Positions 24,803 to 33,647 of a stretch of 64,000 nt of DNA are shown one piece after another (positions within the stretch are counted from its first letter, which is position 1; each line of letters starts with the position of its first letter). The stretch is taken from the NCBI RefSeq assembly GCF_900626285.1, contig NZ_LR131147.1, positions 3,085,388 to 3,149,387 of the forward strand. The letters run 5' to 3'. Both the position numbers and the translations under genes were made by a program. The notes below the pieces were generated by a model that saw only the letters and a list, made by a program, of their open reading frames with translations, did not search any database and had not been told where the DNA came from. Origin of the DNA: Intestinimonas massiliensis (ex Afouda et al. 2020) (GTDB lineage Bacteria; Bacillota; Clostridia; Oscillospirales; Oscillospiraceae).

Positions 24803-27800
24803 TTAACCATTGGTCTTGGCCACCCGCACGGTGATGGTGCCGGCCTGCGCCGCCTGGGCGGGGAGGGCCACATCCGGCGGAGCCGTGCCCGCCGCCTGGA
24901 GCGTAAACTGCGCCGCCGCCTGACTGTCCAAGGTGCCGCTGAGGGTCTTGGCGGTCTCGCCGGCACTCTCCGTAAAGCCCGCCGGTCCGGTGAGGCTGCT
25001 CAGGGGCAGCAGGCCCCGGAACCCCTCGTCATACTGGAGGGACACCTCCACCTGCACGCTGGCTCCAGGGGAGCGGTTGGTCACGGTGACGGTCCCCGGC
25101 TCCCCCTCCGGCGCAGACACCTGCCACTGGCCGGAGGCGCCGCCCACGCCTTCGTACTCCAACGTCTCCGGGTTCCAGATCAAATCCGGAGGCGTGTAGG
25201 TCAGGGTGAGGGAGGAGGGGGCTTCAATGTCCACGCTGTACTGGGAGATGTTCTGCACCGTCACCAGCAGGTCGCCGTTCTGGGCCGTTCCGCTCACATG
25301 GGGGTCATTTTCCGGCTCATAGATTTTCGGCGTCCCATCGTAGGGCGCAAAGAGAATCACCGGATCTTCCAGGCCTGTGTAGCCGTCCGGCGCCCGGGTC
25401 TCCGTCAGCCGGTAGTAGCCGGCTGGGAGATTTTCAAAAGCCCCGGCCCCGGCGGCGTCCGATGTAATCTGCCGGACGGGGAAGGTCTCATCCCGGATAT
25501 AGTTCCCTGCCCCATCGGTAACCAGCTTATAGTCATAGCCCCCTTGAGGGCTGCTCGTGACCGTGGTCTGAAGCCGTTCCAGGGTAAACTCCGCCCCCGA
25601 CAGGGGCGTCGCCCCGGTGTCGGTTTTTTGGATATCGAAGGTGGTCACATCCGGGTCCCACACGGCGTAGAGCACCGTGCTCTTTGTGATAGGCTGGCTG
25701 AAATGAAAGCGGTGCTGCTCAAATTCCACCAGATCCACCCGATTGTCCCCGCCCACAAAGGGCCAGCTGTCCGGGTCCGTATCCGTCCACCCGATGAAGG
25801 AATAGGCGGTGCCGTCCGACAGGACATAAGACGGGTCCGAGGGCTGTGGGACCATCCCACCGTCGGCCACATAGGCCACCCATTGGGGAGCGCTCTCACT
25901 GCCGGCGTTGTAGAACTGCCCGCTGGTGTCCGTCCACGTGCCGTCCCGCAGGTCGAAGGAGACCACCAGCCGCTCCTTCCACTGGGCATACAGGCTGGCG
26001 TCCTCCCGCAGGCCGCCGGGCTGATACCAGGGGGCGTCCTTCAGGGTGTCCGTGGTGTAGGGGGTCCCGCTGCCGTCGGCAGCGGTATTCCAGCCGGTAA
26101 ACTCATAGGCCAGCCGCTCCGGCTCCGCGGACGGCACAGTTGCCGCCCCGGGATAGGTGACGGTCTGGGCATAGGACCCGCCGTCGGCCGACGGGGCCAG
26201 GAAGTCCTCCGCCGCCGGCCAGGAGGCGGGAAATTCCCCATTCCCATTGAGATAATAGGTCAGGGTATAGTCCCCGTTTTTCATGTAGATGTGGAGGACG
26301 TTCCGCTCCTCCTGCTGGGTCACCAGCAGGACCTTCTCCGACAGCTCCGTATCCAGCTCCCGGCCCACCATCAGGGCGTCCAGGGGCCCGGTATCCTCCA
26401 GATACCGGCCGTAGTTCACCGCCAGGTCGGCGGCGGAAAGGGCTCTGCCCAGGGTCTCCGTGGCCTCCAGGGTGAAAAGAGCGTCGTCCCCTTCCGCCGG
26501 GTAGCTCCCGTCGTCTGCCTGGAAGTGGTAAACCACCCGGAAGGGCTCCAGCAGGGTATTGGACACATAATAGATGTAGAGATGGTTCTCCTCCTCCGCC
26601 GCCGAAAGGGTAAAAGTGGTGTTCCAGCTGTCCCGGGGCGTGTAGCCGCCCACCACCACCGCCGCCTCGCTGACGGACGTGGACTGGCTCAGGGAGGCCT
26701 CATCCACGACGACGGTCTTGTCAGCCGCCAGAAACACCGCGTCCGGCGGCGGCGCCGTGCGCCCGTAGTCGATACCCATATCCCGGACATAGTGGACGTG
26801 ATAGGTCACTTCACTGGCGATTTTGCTGTAGAAGAAGTCAAAGTAAACCTCCTCACCTTCCGCCACTACTTTCGTCTGCTCGCCAGCATTGGAGAGATAG
26901 CCTTCCGCGGCCCGGGCTTCCTCCGTCACGGAGGAACCCACCGCCACACCGGTGACGTGTTTATCCGCCAGCAGGCGGTAGTAGGTGGTGCCGTCGATCA
27001 CCTCCGTCCCCAGCCCGTTTTCCTGCGTCTCCGTAGTGAGGTAGCGCACGGTGTAGTGCCCCGTGTACTCCGTTTTCCAGCGGGCGGTGAGGGTCAGGTC
27101 GGACACCACCAGCTGGGATTCGTCAAAGAGATAGCGCTGCTCGGCGCCGTTCACCTCGTAGCCCCAGTAGTCAAAGGCCAGACTGTAGTCGCTGTCAGCC
27201 CCGTGGCGCTCTTTGACGATCTCACTGGCCTTGGTGCCGCCGGGGATGCCGGAGACCGTATAGATGGTGGTCACTTCTCCGTCCGGCCCGGTCACCTGGT
27301 CCACAGTATAGGTGTAGCCCAGGGCGGTAAACTGGTTCAGGGAATCCTGGTACAGCTTGCCGCCCGGCACCACCAGCTTCAGGGTAAAGGTGGGGGCGAT
27401 CCACTTGGCGTAGAAGTTGACACTGGACACCGGGTTTTCCGTGGACCAGTCCACCGGGAAGGTCAGGTTGGCATCGGTATACCAGCCGCCGAAGGTATAG
27501 GCATTCCCGTAGGAGGAGACATAAGGCGGTTCCGGCATATAGTCGTAGTCGAAGCCGACCAGTTCCTCTGCCAGCGTCTTGTCGGCGATGTAGTGGAAGT
27601 TTACGGTTTTTATCTGCGCAGAGGTCCCATTGGTCAGATTAGCGTTGTTTTCGTGGTAGGTCGCGGTATAATTATCATAGGTATAAAAGAAATAGATGTC
27701 ATTTCCATTGTAACATCCATACTGATAGGACACATTGGCAAAAACGGGAGCACTCTGCGCACTGGCACTATCTTGGGTCATGATGGACATAGGAGAACCA

Positions 27801-30001
27801 TATTGGTAAAACCTCCGTCCCTTCACAACTTCAAGGCCGCCGTCTGCCACAATATTGACAGCGGAATACGTTTCATAGTCTGATCCGGTAAAACTCATTC
27901 CAGATTCTTCTATGCCTGGTATTGCCTCAAAGAAGCAATGATATTTCATTTCAGATCCCGTAAAGTTCCAGTTGTAATAGGCAACTAAGTGGTGCTCCAC
28001 GTTTGGGTTTTCCGGATCGATAATCAGATCGGCCGACATCGTGGAGTAGATTCCATTGATAACACTGTTTACTCCAGGATTTTTCTTCGCGTAGGGACTT
28101 AGAGCATGAGTACCCCAACCTAAAAAAGTGCGAAGTCCAAACCATCCACCGCTTCCCATGGTTTCTCGTACAGGCCATCTGTCAGAGATGTACTCTCCAT
28201 ATTTAGCCTTGATCCGGTACCATTCTTCGGAGGTATCGGTAATGAAATAGGTTTTTCCACCAATGGTCATCTCAGGCGATCCGCCCAGAGGCAAGGTCCC
28301 TTCTTCGTACCCAGCTTTCCAATCATCGGCTGTTTTTCCAGTGGAGTATCCGCCATCTGCAACATGATAAATCCAAAAACCTTCCCAGCCCAAATGGAAT
28401 GTAAGGGTATACTCCTTACGGGCATAGCCGATGTTAATGGCGGTGCTGCCGTCGCCCTCGGCGGTCTTGAGCGCCCCGTATTGACCCGCGATCTCCTGGG
28501 TTGCGCTGTCAACCCAGGTGAAAGTGAAGTACTCACCGTCCGGAATGTTGGCCGCCTTCATGGCATCCGCCGACAGGTATTGGTCAATGGAAATATCCAC
28601 TTGATCGCTCTCACTTACCCGATAGCCCACCGTCTGGCCGGCGGTCACGGTGATCTTTCGCTCCCCCGACACGGTGAAGCCGTCATCGTTGGCGTTCTCC
28701 AGCCAGTAGACCAGGGTCACCGTGGTGTCCGCCCCTACCCAGTTGGCCTCCAGCGTCAGGTCGTGATCCGGCATGGCGGAAGGCTGCTCCATCGGGGTTC
28801 CATCTTCATTCAGCCAGGTCCAGTTTGCAAACGTATAGCCGGGCCTGGTATGGCCGCCCCCCACAGCCTCCGGAATGGCCTGCCCGAAGCGCAGCTGCAC
28901 CGGGTCCACCGCGTTGCCGCCGTTCATCTGGTAGTAGATATAGTGGATGTTCCGGTCATAGCGGAGCTGGATCACGCTGGTGCCGTTGGCATTGATATTG
29001 TAGCTGTCCGCGTCCTCCGACGAGGCTGCCGTCAGGGTGAAGCCCTCGTAGCGGGGCGCCAGATCCAGGTCGTTGAGGCTCACATGGGTGGTCCCATCCA
29101 CGCTGCCTGAGGCGGACCCCAGGATAGTGGTATACTGCTCCGGGTTATCCGGGTCCTGTCCCAGATATTCCACCTTGAATGTTACCTTGCCAACCAGGGT
29201 ATAGGTGACGGGGATATTGATCTGCACGTTGCCGTTTTCATCCCGCTGATAGTCCTTCTCCCCCTCGTCCCAGGCCACATAGCCCGCGTCGCGGCAGCTC
29301 TGGAGAAAGGCATCGTCCAACTTCCCGGAAAAAACGCCGTTTCCGATCATTCCATTCAGCTGGGTACTGCCAGCGATCTGGGGGCTCAGCCCCTCCAGGG
29401 ACTGAGTTTGGGGCAGTTGGATGGAGATGGTCTCCTCGTAACCGTAGGGCACAGTGGAGGTCTCCGCCGCCACGGTGTTGGATTCGTTGGCGAACTGATA
29501 GTATAAGTTGACCACATACTGGCTGTCGCTGATATAACGGGCCACGAAAACCGTGTCCCCTGTCACGGTATAGATGTTGTCGCCGGACGCCCCCTGGGCC
29601 ACCCAGTCCCGGAAGCTGTATCCCTCCCGCTCCGGGGGATCAGGGATGACATGGGGTCCGTAGGAACCTACCTCTCCGCCGCCGGGGTAGTACAGGTACC
29701 AGGTACAGTCCTCCCCTGCCGGGACCTGCGCCCCCTCCTGCTTCAGCTCCTCCGCCGTATACAGCTTGGCGCCCTCCGGCACGTCCGAAAAGGCATATCC
29801 GGTCCCGTTCTGGAACTCACTCAGATCATAATTGACGAAACGGACGGTATATCCCCCGCTGGCCAGAGCTGCCGCCGGTATCAGGGACAGCAGCATACAC
29901 ACACATAGAATCAGTGCCGCCCACCGGCGGGGCTTGCCGGCTCCGCCCGGCGCGGTCCGCTTTTTCATCAGGCGCTTGGGGCGGTAATGAGTTGGAAACA
30001 C
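24803..30001 (-). CDS. Giant secreted repeat protein (InlB-type/MucBP-like repeats, SpaA-like domain)
   Basis: A 1732-residue secreted protein. The GTG at 30001 is preceded by GGAGG at 7-nt spacing, so I keep it; the signal peptide has a long basic n-region and a hydrophobic core near 27-47. The body carries many ~70-residue beta repeats of the InlB/Listeria-Bacteroides and MucBP/SHIRT kind (F-x-G-W...Y-A-x-W and Y-H-V-x-Y motifs). A SpaA/Cna-B-like domain lies near 1453-1560 (FDIQKTDTGATPLSGAEFTL, ending in LTETRAPDGY). The last ~150 residues hold the IWNPETLEYE domain shared with the small secreted protein. It ends TVRVAKTNG with no LPXTG, SLH or transmembrane anchor, so attachment must be indirect. 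An A/T-rich insert covers about residues 530-800. Adhesion is the likely role (inference). Confidence 0.8.
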   Translation of the reverse strand: MFPTHYRPKRLMKKRTAPGGAGKPRRWAALILCVCMLLSLIPAAALASGGYTVRFVNYDLSEFQNGTGYAFSDVPEGAKLYTAEELKQEGAQVPAGEDCTWYLYYPGGGEVGSYGPHVIPDPPEREGYSFRDWVAQGASGDNIYTVTGDTVFVARYISDSQYVVNLYYQFANESNTVAAETSTVPYGYEETISIQLPQTQSLEGLSPQIAGSTQLNGMIGNGVFSGKLDDAFLQSCRDAGYVAWDEGEKDYQRDENGNVQINIPVTYTLVGKVTFKVEYLGQDPDNPEQYTTILGSASGSVDGTTHVSLNDLDLAPRYEGFTLTAASSEDADSYNINANGTSVIQLRYDRNIHYIYYQMNGGNAVDPVQLRFGQAIPEAVGGGHTRPGYTFANWTWLNEDGTPMEQPSAMPDHDLTLEANWVGADTTVTLVYWLENANDDGFTVSGERKITVTAGQTVGYRVSESDQVDISIDQYLSADAMKAANIPDGEYFTFTWVDSATQEIAGQYGALKTAEGDGSTAINIGYARKEYTLTFHLGWEGFWIYHVADGGYSTGKTADDWKAGYEEGTLPLGGSPEMTIGGKTYFITDTSEEWYRIKAKYGEYISDRWPVRETMGSGGWFGLRTFLGWGTHALSPYAKKNPGVNSVINGIYSTMSADLIIDPENPNVEHHLVAYYNWNFTGSEMKYHCFFEAIPGIEESGMSFTGSDYETYSAVNIVADGGLEVVKGRRFYQYGSPMSIMTQDSASAQSAPVFANVSYQYGCYNGNDIYFFYTYDNYTATYHENNANLTNGTSAQIKTVNFHYIADKTLAEELVGFDYDYMPEPPYVSSYGNAYTFGGWYTDANLTFPVDWSTENPVSSVNFYAKWIAPTFTLKLVVPGGKLYQDSLNQFTALGYTYTVDQVTGPDGEVTTIYTVSGIPGGTKASEIVKERHGADSDYSLAFDYWGYEVNGAEQRYLFDESQLVVSDLTLTARWKTEYTGHYTVRYLTTETQENGLGTEVIDGTTYYRLLADKHVTGVAVGSSVTEEARAAEGYLSNAGEQTKVVAEGEEVYFDFFYSKIASEVTYHVHYVRDMGIDYGRTAPPPDAVFLAADKTVVVDEASLSQSTSVSEAAVVVGGYTPRDSWNTTFTLSAAEEENHLYIYYVSNTLLEPFRVVYHFQADDGSYPAEGDDALFTLEATETLGRALSAADLAVNYGRYLEDTGPLDALMVGRELDTELSEKVLLVTQQEERNVLHIYMKNGDYTLTYYLNGNGEFPASWPAAEDFLAPSADGGSYAQTVTYPGAATVPSAEPERLAYEFTGWNTAADGSGTPYTTDTLKDAPWYQPGGLREDASLYAQWKERLVVSFDLRDGTWTDTSGQFYNAGSESAPQWVAYVADGGMVPQPSDPSYVLSDGTAYSFIGWTDTDPDSWPFVGGDNRVDLVEFEQHRFHFSQPITKSTVLYAVWDPDVTTFDIQKTDTGATPLSGAEFTLERLQTTVTSSPQGGYDYKLVTDGAGNYIRDETFPVRQITSDAAGAGAFENLPAGYYRLTETRAPDGYTGLEDPVILFAPYDGTPKIYEPENDPHVSGTAQNGDLLVTVQNISQYSVDIEAPSSLTLTYTPPDLIWNPETLEYEGVGGASGQWQVSAPEGEPGTVTVTNRSPGASVQVEVSLQYDEGFRGLLPLSSLTGPAGFTESAGETAKTLSGTLDSQAAAQFTLQAAGTAPPDVALPAQAAQAGTITVRVAKTNG
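27600..28400. other. A/T-rich patch inside the giant surface-protein gene
   Basis: Codon and base composition change sharply inside an otherwise G+C-rich gene. For example, 27661-27720 has 18 G+C of 60 (30%), and 28081-28140 has 27 of 60, against well over 55% on either side. The frame stays open. This looks like a domain acquired by recombination from a lower-G+C donor. Confidence 0.65.
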
Positions 30002-30030
30002 AGCGGCACCTCCTTCCTCACAGCTGTCAT

Positions 30031-31464
30031 TTATCCTACGGTGACCTCCAGGGGCACCACCGTATTGACGGCCGATTTCTCATTGGTCTCAACGTCATAG
30101 AATTCCAGCAGCACGGACAGCTCATACTCCCCGGCGGGCAGCCGGCTGCCGTCCGGCAGCGCGCTCAGGGTGATCACATCTACCCCGTAGCCCGGGGCGA
30201 TCAGCCCCGACTGGTACAGGGTGACCATGTTCCCATCTCCGGCATAGCCGATCTTCTCCTGGTCCTCAGCCGTCAGCCGTACCGTGGCCACAAAGCCCCG
30301 GGTGCTCCAGGTGGGACAGCGGAGCCCCACGCTGCCGGCATAGTTCTCCGTGCTGACGTACATCTCCGCGTTCATGATAAAGCTGGAGCTGGTATCGGTG
30401 ACCGCGTCCGGCTCCGGCGTGATCTCCGTCTCGGGGTCAATGGGCTGGGCGTTGGGGTCCAGAATCACCGGGGCGAAGATCTCCTGACCTGCCGCCGCCT
30501 GGGCGGTAAGGGCGAAATAAAGGGGGGCCGGGACGCAGAGCAGCAGCAGCAGCAGGGCCAGTCCCCACCAGGGGAGCGGCAGCTTCCGGCCGATCTTGCC
30601 CACCGCCGCGGAACCCACAACAGTTCCGCCATTCTGGGCCACCAGGCCGCCGGTATAGCGGGACGGCGCGCCCTGGAAGCTGGCGGTACAGTTGGCGATC
30701 TCCCCTTCATTGTTGGCACACAGGGGCGCCGCGGCGCTGCCCTTCCCCAGGAGCACACAGTCCACACCCAGGTTCAGGACCATGCCCTTCTTGCCGATAC
30801 AGCCGAAAAAGCCGGCAAAGGGGTGTTTTCCACCGTTGACCACAAAGTTGTGGATCAGATGCCCGCCGCCATCAAAGCAGCCCTCAAAAGGCGTGTTGGC
30901 GTCCAGGCCCACAGGCGTCCAGCCCTTACCGCCCAGGTCGATGTCTGCCATCAGGCGATACAGCACGGAGGTTTCAGCCGTTCCGCCGTTGACCTGCTCG
31001 GCAAATTCCAGCAGTCCTTTGCGGTCCGTGATCTCTACCACCCGCTCGTACTCCCGGCCGGCTGCCATCTGGTCGTACAGGCCCAGCCTGGTCCTCTGCT
31101 TTCCGTCGGTATGCAGATGCCAGATGCCTGTCAGGTCCCATCCCTCCAGGGTCTCCTCCGAAACATCCTCCTCCGGCAGGGAGCAGTCCCAGTCCGACCA
31201 GTCCTTTTCCTTCGCGTCCCGCTCCCTGATCCAGAAGCTCTGGCGGCATCTGCCCTTCTGCTGTCCGCACAGGCCGTTCTTTTTTCCCTTCCCCAGAATC
31301 CGGCCCTGGGCCGCGCAGCGCTCCAGCGTTCCGCGGTTTTCCCCGCAGAATCCTCCGGACAGCATACCAGCGGCCTGCCGCAGGCAGACCCTGCTGTAAC
31401 AGTCGATGATCCGGCCGGTATTCAAGGCGGCAAAGCCGCCGGACAGTTTCTTCTGGAGCGCCAT
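30031..31464 (-). CDS. Membrane protein with GLUG-like repeats inside and a beta ectodomain outside
   Basis: A 477-residue protein of unknown function with no signal peptide. Residues 1-290 contain GLUG-type repeats of the form N-x-G-x-[IVL]-x-x-C (NTGRIIDC, NRGTLERC, NEGEIANC, NGGTVVGS) and a segment FDGGGHLIHNF typical of these beta-helical units. One transmembrane helix (about 294-318) follows, then a ~155-residue Thr/Val-rich C-terminal domain. A signal-anchor topology would put the GLUG part in the cytosol and the C-terminal domain outside, which is unusual. The ectodomain end resembles that of the 190-residue protein in the same operon. The AGGAGGGG site precedes ATG 31464. It is first in the operon, opposite a response-regulator gene, and could be an assembly or sensing component. 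Confidence 0.65.
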   Translation of the reverse strand: MALQKKLSGGFAALNTGRIIDCYSRVCLRQAAGMLSGGFCGENRGTLERCAAQGRILGKGKKNGLCGQQKGRCRQSFWIRERDAKEKDWSDWDCSLPEEDVSEETLEGWDLTGIWHLHTDGKQRTRLGLYDQMAAGREYERVVEITDRKGLLEFAEQVNGGTAETSVLYRLMADIDLGGKGWTPVGLDANTPFEGCFDGGGHLIHNFVVNGGKHPFAGFFGCIGKKGMVLNLGVDCVLLGKGSAAAPLCANNEGEIANCTASFQGAPSRYTGGLVAQNGGTVVGSAAVGKIGRKLPLPWWGLALLLLLLCVPAPLYFALTAQAAAGQEIFAPVILDPNAQPIDPETEITPEPDAVTDTSSSFIMNAEMYVSTENYAGSVGLRCPTWSTRGFVATVRLTAEDQEKIGYAGDGNMVTLYQSGLIAPGYGVDVITLSALPDGSRLPAGEYELSVLLEFYDVETNEKSAVNTVVPLEVTVG

Positions 31465-31568
31465 GCATGCCCCTCCTAAACCCGATTTTGGCTTTTTCCT
31501 GTGTGTATTTCTGTGCTCTGCCCCTCTGTTTCAGGCTTCGTGCACGATGCAGCTACTGATTCCATGTT

Positions 31569-31597
31569 ATCATAATAATATAAAATTTACCCACTAA
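31569..31597 (-). promoter_or_regulatory. Promoter candidate for the surface-protein operon
   Basis: Minus-strand TTAGTG (31592-31597), 17-bp spacer, TATGAT (31569-31574); the leader to 31464 is about 100 nt. The weak -35 would suit activation by the regulator bound at 31617-31633, 20-40 bp upstream. Confidence 0.5.
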
Positions 31598-31616
31598 TTT
31601 CTGCCATTTTGGCAAA

Positions 31617-31633
31617 TGTGACGGATCTGTGAC
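31617..31633. promoter_or_regulatory. Direct repeat TGTGAC-N5-TGTGAC, candidate response-regulator site
   Basis: Two exact TGTGAC half-sites start 11 bp apart, the spacing OmpR/PhoB-family dimers use. They abut the -35 region of the response-regulator promoter and lie upstream of the surface operon promoter. A separate palindrome TGCCA-TTT-TGGCA is at 31602-31614. Confidence 0.6.
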
Positions 31634-31661
31634 TTTTCCGGTGCCGCCGGCATGGTATAAT
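31633..31661 (+). promoter_or_regulatory. Response-regulator promoter with consensus -10 and poor -35
   Basis: TATAAT at 31656-31661 with CTTTTC where the -35 should be, directly next to the TGTGAC repeat. This is the arrangement of PhoB-type activated promoters. GGAGG follows before ATG 31696. Confidence 0.6.
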
Positions 31662-31695
31662 ATAGGAAACAGAATACATACAAGGAGGAGCCGCC

Positions 31696-32382
31696 ATGTA
31701 CCGGGTCTTACTGGTGGACGACGATCCCCATATACAAGCAGCCAATGAGGCTTATTTGAAAAAGCAGGGCTATGAGGTCTATCTGGCAGGAAACGGGAGC
31801 GAGGCCCTGGAGCTGGCCGCCACAACCACACCGGATGCCGTGATACTGGATGTAGACATGCCCGGTATGGACGGTATCACGGTCTGCCATCAACTGCAGA
31901 AAATCAGCCAGGTGCCGATCATCTTTCTCTCGGCCTACGCAAAAACCGACGACCGGATCCGCGGTCTGATGGCCGGTGGTGACGACTATCTGGGCAAGCC
32001 CTACTCTCTGGTAGAATTCGAACTGCGGCTGCGCCTGCGGATCCGGCGCGGTCACCATGAGGAAACCAGTGATATCCTTCGCTTCGGCAGTTTGGAAATC
32101 GACCTGGGCCTGCGTGAGGTCCGCTACGGAGAAAACTCTGCCCCGTTTACTACCCTGGAGTTCGATCTTCTGGCCTTTCTGGCCCAGCACCCCGGTCAGG
32201 TGTTTTCCTATGAACAGCTCTATGACCAGGTATGGAAAACGCCCATCAATCAGGGCCTTCATAACATCCAGGTCTGCACGGCGCGCGTGCGTCAGAAGCT
32301 GGACCAGCTCTGTCCCGGGATACCTTACATCCAGACTGTGCGGCGGAAGGGATACCGCTTCAACGCCGCGCCGGAACAATAA
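31696..32382 (+). CDS. OmpR/PhoB-family response regulator
   Basis: A 228-residue two-component regulator: receiver domain (1-120) with acidic pocket Asp8-Asp10, phospho-acceptor Asp52 in VILDVDMPGMDG and Lys in GKPYSL, then a winged-helix DNA-binding domain (about 128-224) ending VRRKGYRF. It is divergent from the surface-protein operon; its cognate kinase is probably the histidine kinase at 33648-35645, separated only by a broken gene on the other strand. A direct repeat suited to this family lies in the shared upstream region, so it likely controls the surface operon and itself. Confidence 0.92.
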   Translation: MYRVLLVDDDPHIQAANEAYLKKQGYEVYLAGNGSEALELAATTTPDAVILDVDMPGMDGITVCHQLQKISQVPIIFLSAYAKTDDRIRGLMAGGDDYLGKPYSLVEFELRLRLRIRRGHHEETSDILRFGSLEIDLGLREVRYGENSAPFTTLEFDLLAFLAQHPGQVFSYEQLYDQVWKTPINQGLHNIQVCTARVRQKLDQLCPGIPYIQTVRRKGYRFNAAPEQ

Positions 32383-32385
32383 AAA

Positions 32386-32409
32386 CCGCCCCGGAGTGCT
32401 CCGGGACGG
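32386..32409 (-). terminator. Terminator for the broken secreted-protein gene
   Basis: An 11-bp stem CCGTCCCGGAG/CTCCGGGGCGG (one mismatch) with a 2-nt centre, followed on the minus strand by TTTTTATT. Confidence 0.8.
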
Positions 32410-32418
32410 TCAGATACC

Positions 32419-33616
32419 CTATTTTTTTCTTCGGAAAGGACCTATACCTGCCGCTGCCACGCCGACAATCCCGCAGATGGCCACACCGCCTGCAATCAGA
32501 AGTGTCTGCCGGCCGCCGGAAGGGTTTTGCGGCGCTTCCAGCGATTTCACCTCATCATAAGCCGTCTCCTCCGCAGCGGCCACAGGCTCCGTGGGGGCGG
32601 CGGAGGGCCGCTCCGCCTGCGCCGGGACTTCCTCCGGCACTTTCTCGTCGAGCATCGGCTCTGTTGCTTCTGCCGGTTGTTCTTCCGCTTCTGCCGGACC
32701 GTGCACTGTCAGATCAGGCTGCTGGGTCTGCGGCAGCGCAATGGGCGGCGCCAGTTCCTTTTCGGGTTCCGCCGGCTCCGGCACCCGCTCCGGCGGGTTC
32801 GGGTTGGTACTGCCGCCCCGGTTTCCGCCGGAATCCTCTGTCTCCTCCGGCTATAAGGCAAAGGCCTCTGAACGCCAATAGAGGTGCTCCCACAGATCCT
32901 CCGCCGCAATCCGGAACATCCGGGGTGTCTCATCCGGCAGGACAAAGACGCACTGGCTGCCCTCGGGTTCCGCATCTATGACAAAAAAGTTTTCCTCTCC
33001 CTCCCACCGGGTCCAGGTAACGCCATGATCTGTGGAGACCTCACCCCAGACATCCGCAAAGGCTGGGAGCTCCAGCACCGTCAGCTGCACTGTCGGCAGC
33101 AGATCCCCCTTCCATACCGCATTGGTCACCACCAGGGTGTCCGGCGTGTACCAGTGGACCGTCAATTCCAGCGGCAGGAAGCTGAGCATGGGCTGGCCCA
33201 TCTGATCCAGAAAGCTGCCGGCAATCGTCAGTTCTCCCTCTGTCCGGCCATCATATCCGCTGAAATCCCAGGAAAGGGGAATTTCTGTCCAGGTTGCCGT
33301 CCCCCGGTCCTGCACATCCGCCTCCAGGACATCGGGAAGCATTTCGGCTGTCAGCTGCGTCCCCGCCTCCAGCCAAATGTCATCCGGAGCCGTGTAGCTG
33401 GTATCTACCAGCGGAACAGACCACGCCACGGTTCCCTCCTCCGTTTCCATCCGCTGGAATTCGGAGGAATTCCCCATCCCCGATCCGGCCTTCCGGCAGC
33501 GTTATGTAATAGGATTCCAGCGGCGTCTCCGGCCCTGCGGCCAGAGCGGGCATTGCAAAGGTCCAGCTCAGTGCCGACACACACAGCCAAATCGCAGCTC
33601 GCCTGCTCCATTGCAT
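32419..33616 (-). pseudogene. Broken gene for a secreted, C-terminally membrane-anchored protein
   Basis: Three pieces join into one protein of about 398 residues. From ATG 33616 a signal peptide (MQWSRRAAIWLCVSALSW..., cleavage after ALAA) runs to a GGGG tract at 33472-33481, where the frame is lost; deleting one G there joins it to the frame coding RMETEEGTVAWSVP. That beta-rich ~205-residue domain ends at an in-frame TAG (32851-32853), but the same frame continues with PEETEDSGG, a Pro/Glu/Ala-rich stalk, a transmembrane helix (near 32440-32500) and the tail FRRKK. AGGAGG lies 12 nt before the start. It sits between the response regulator and kinase genes, on the opposite strand. Function unknown; a surface or sensing role is possible. 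Two lesions argue for decay, but sequencing error at the G tract is possible. Confidence 0.75.
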
Positions 33617-33647
33617 ACTGTTCACATTCCTCCTGTGGGGTGTTTTT

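Noticed and set aside
25298..27883. 861-codon plus-strand frame opposite the giant surface protein
   Set aside because: No start signal and no recognisable domain; the minus strand has InlB-like repeats and a SpaA-like domain in frame.
32851..32853. TAG read as pyrrolysine
   Set aside because: No pylT, pylS or methylamine methyltransferase in the window, and the upstream frameshift shows the gene is damaged anyway; a CAG-to-TAG change is simpler.
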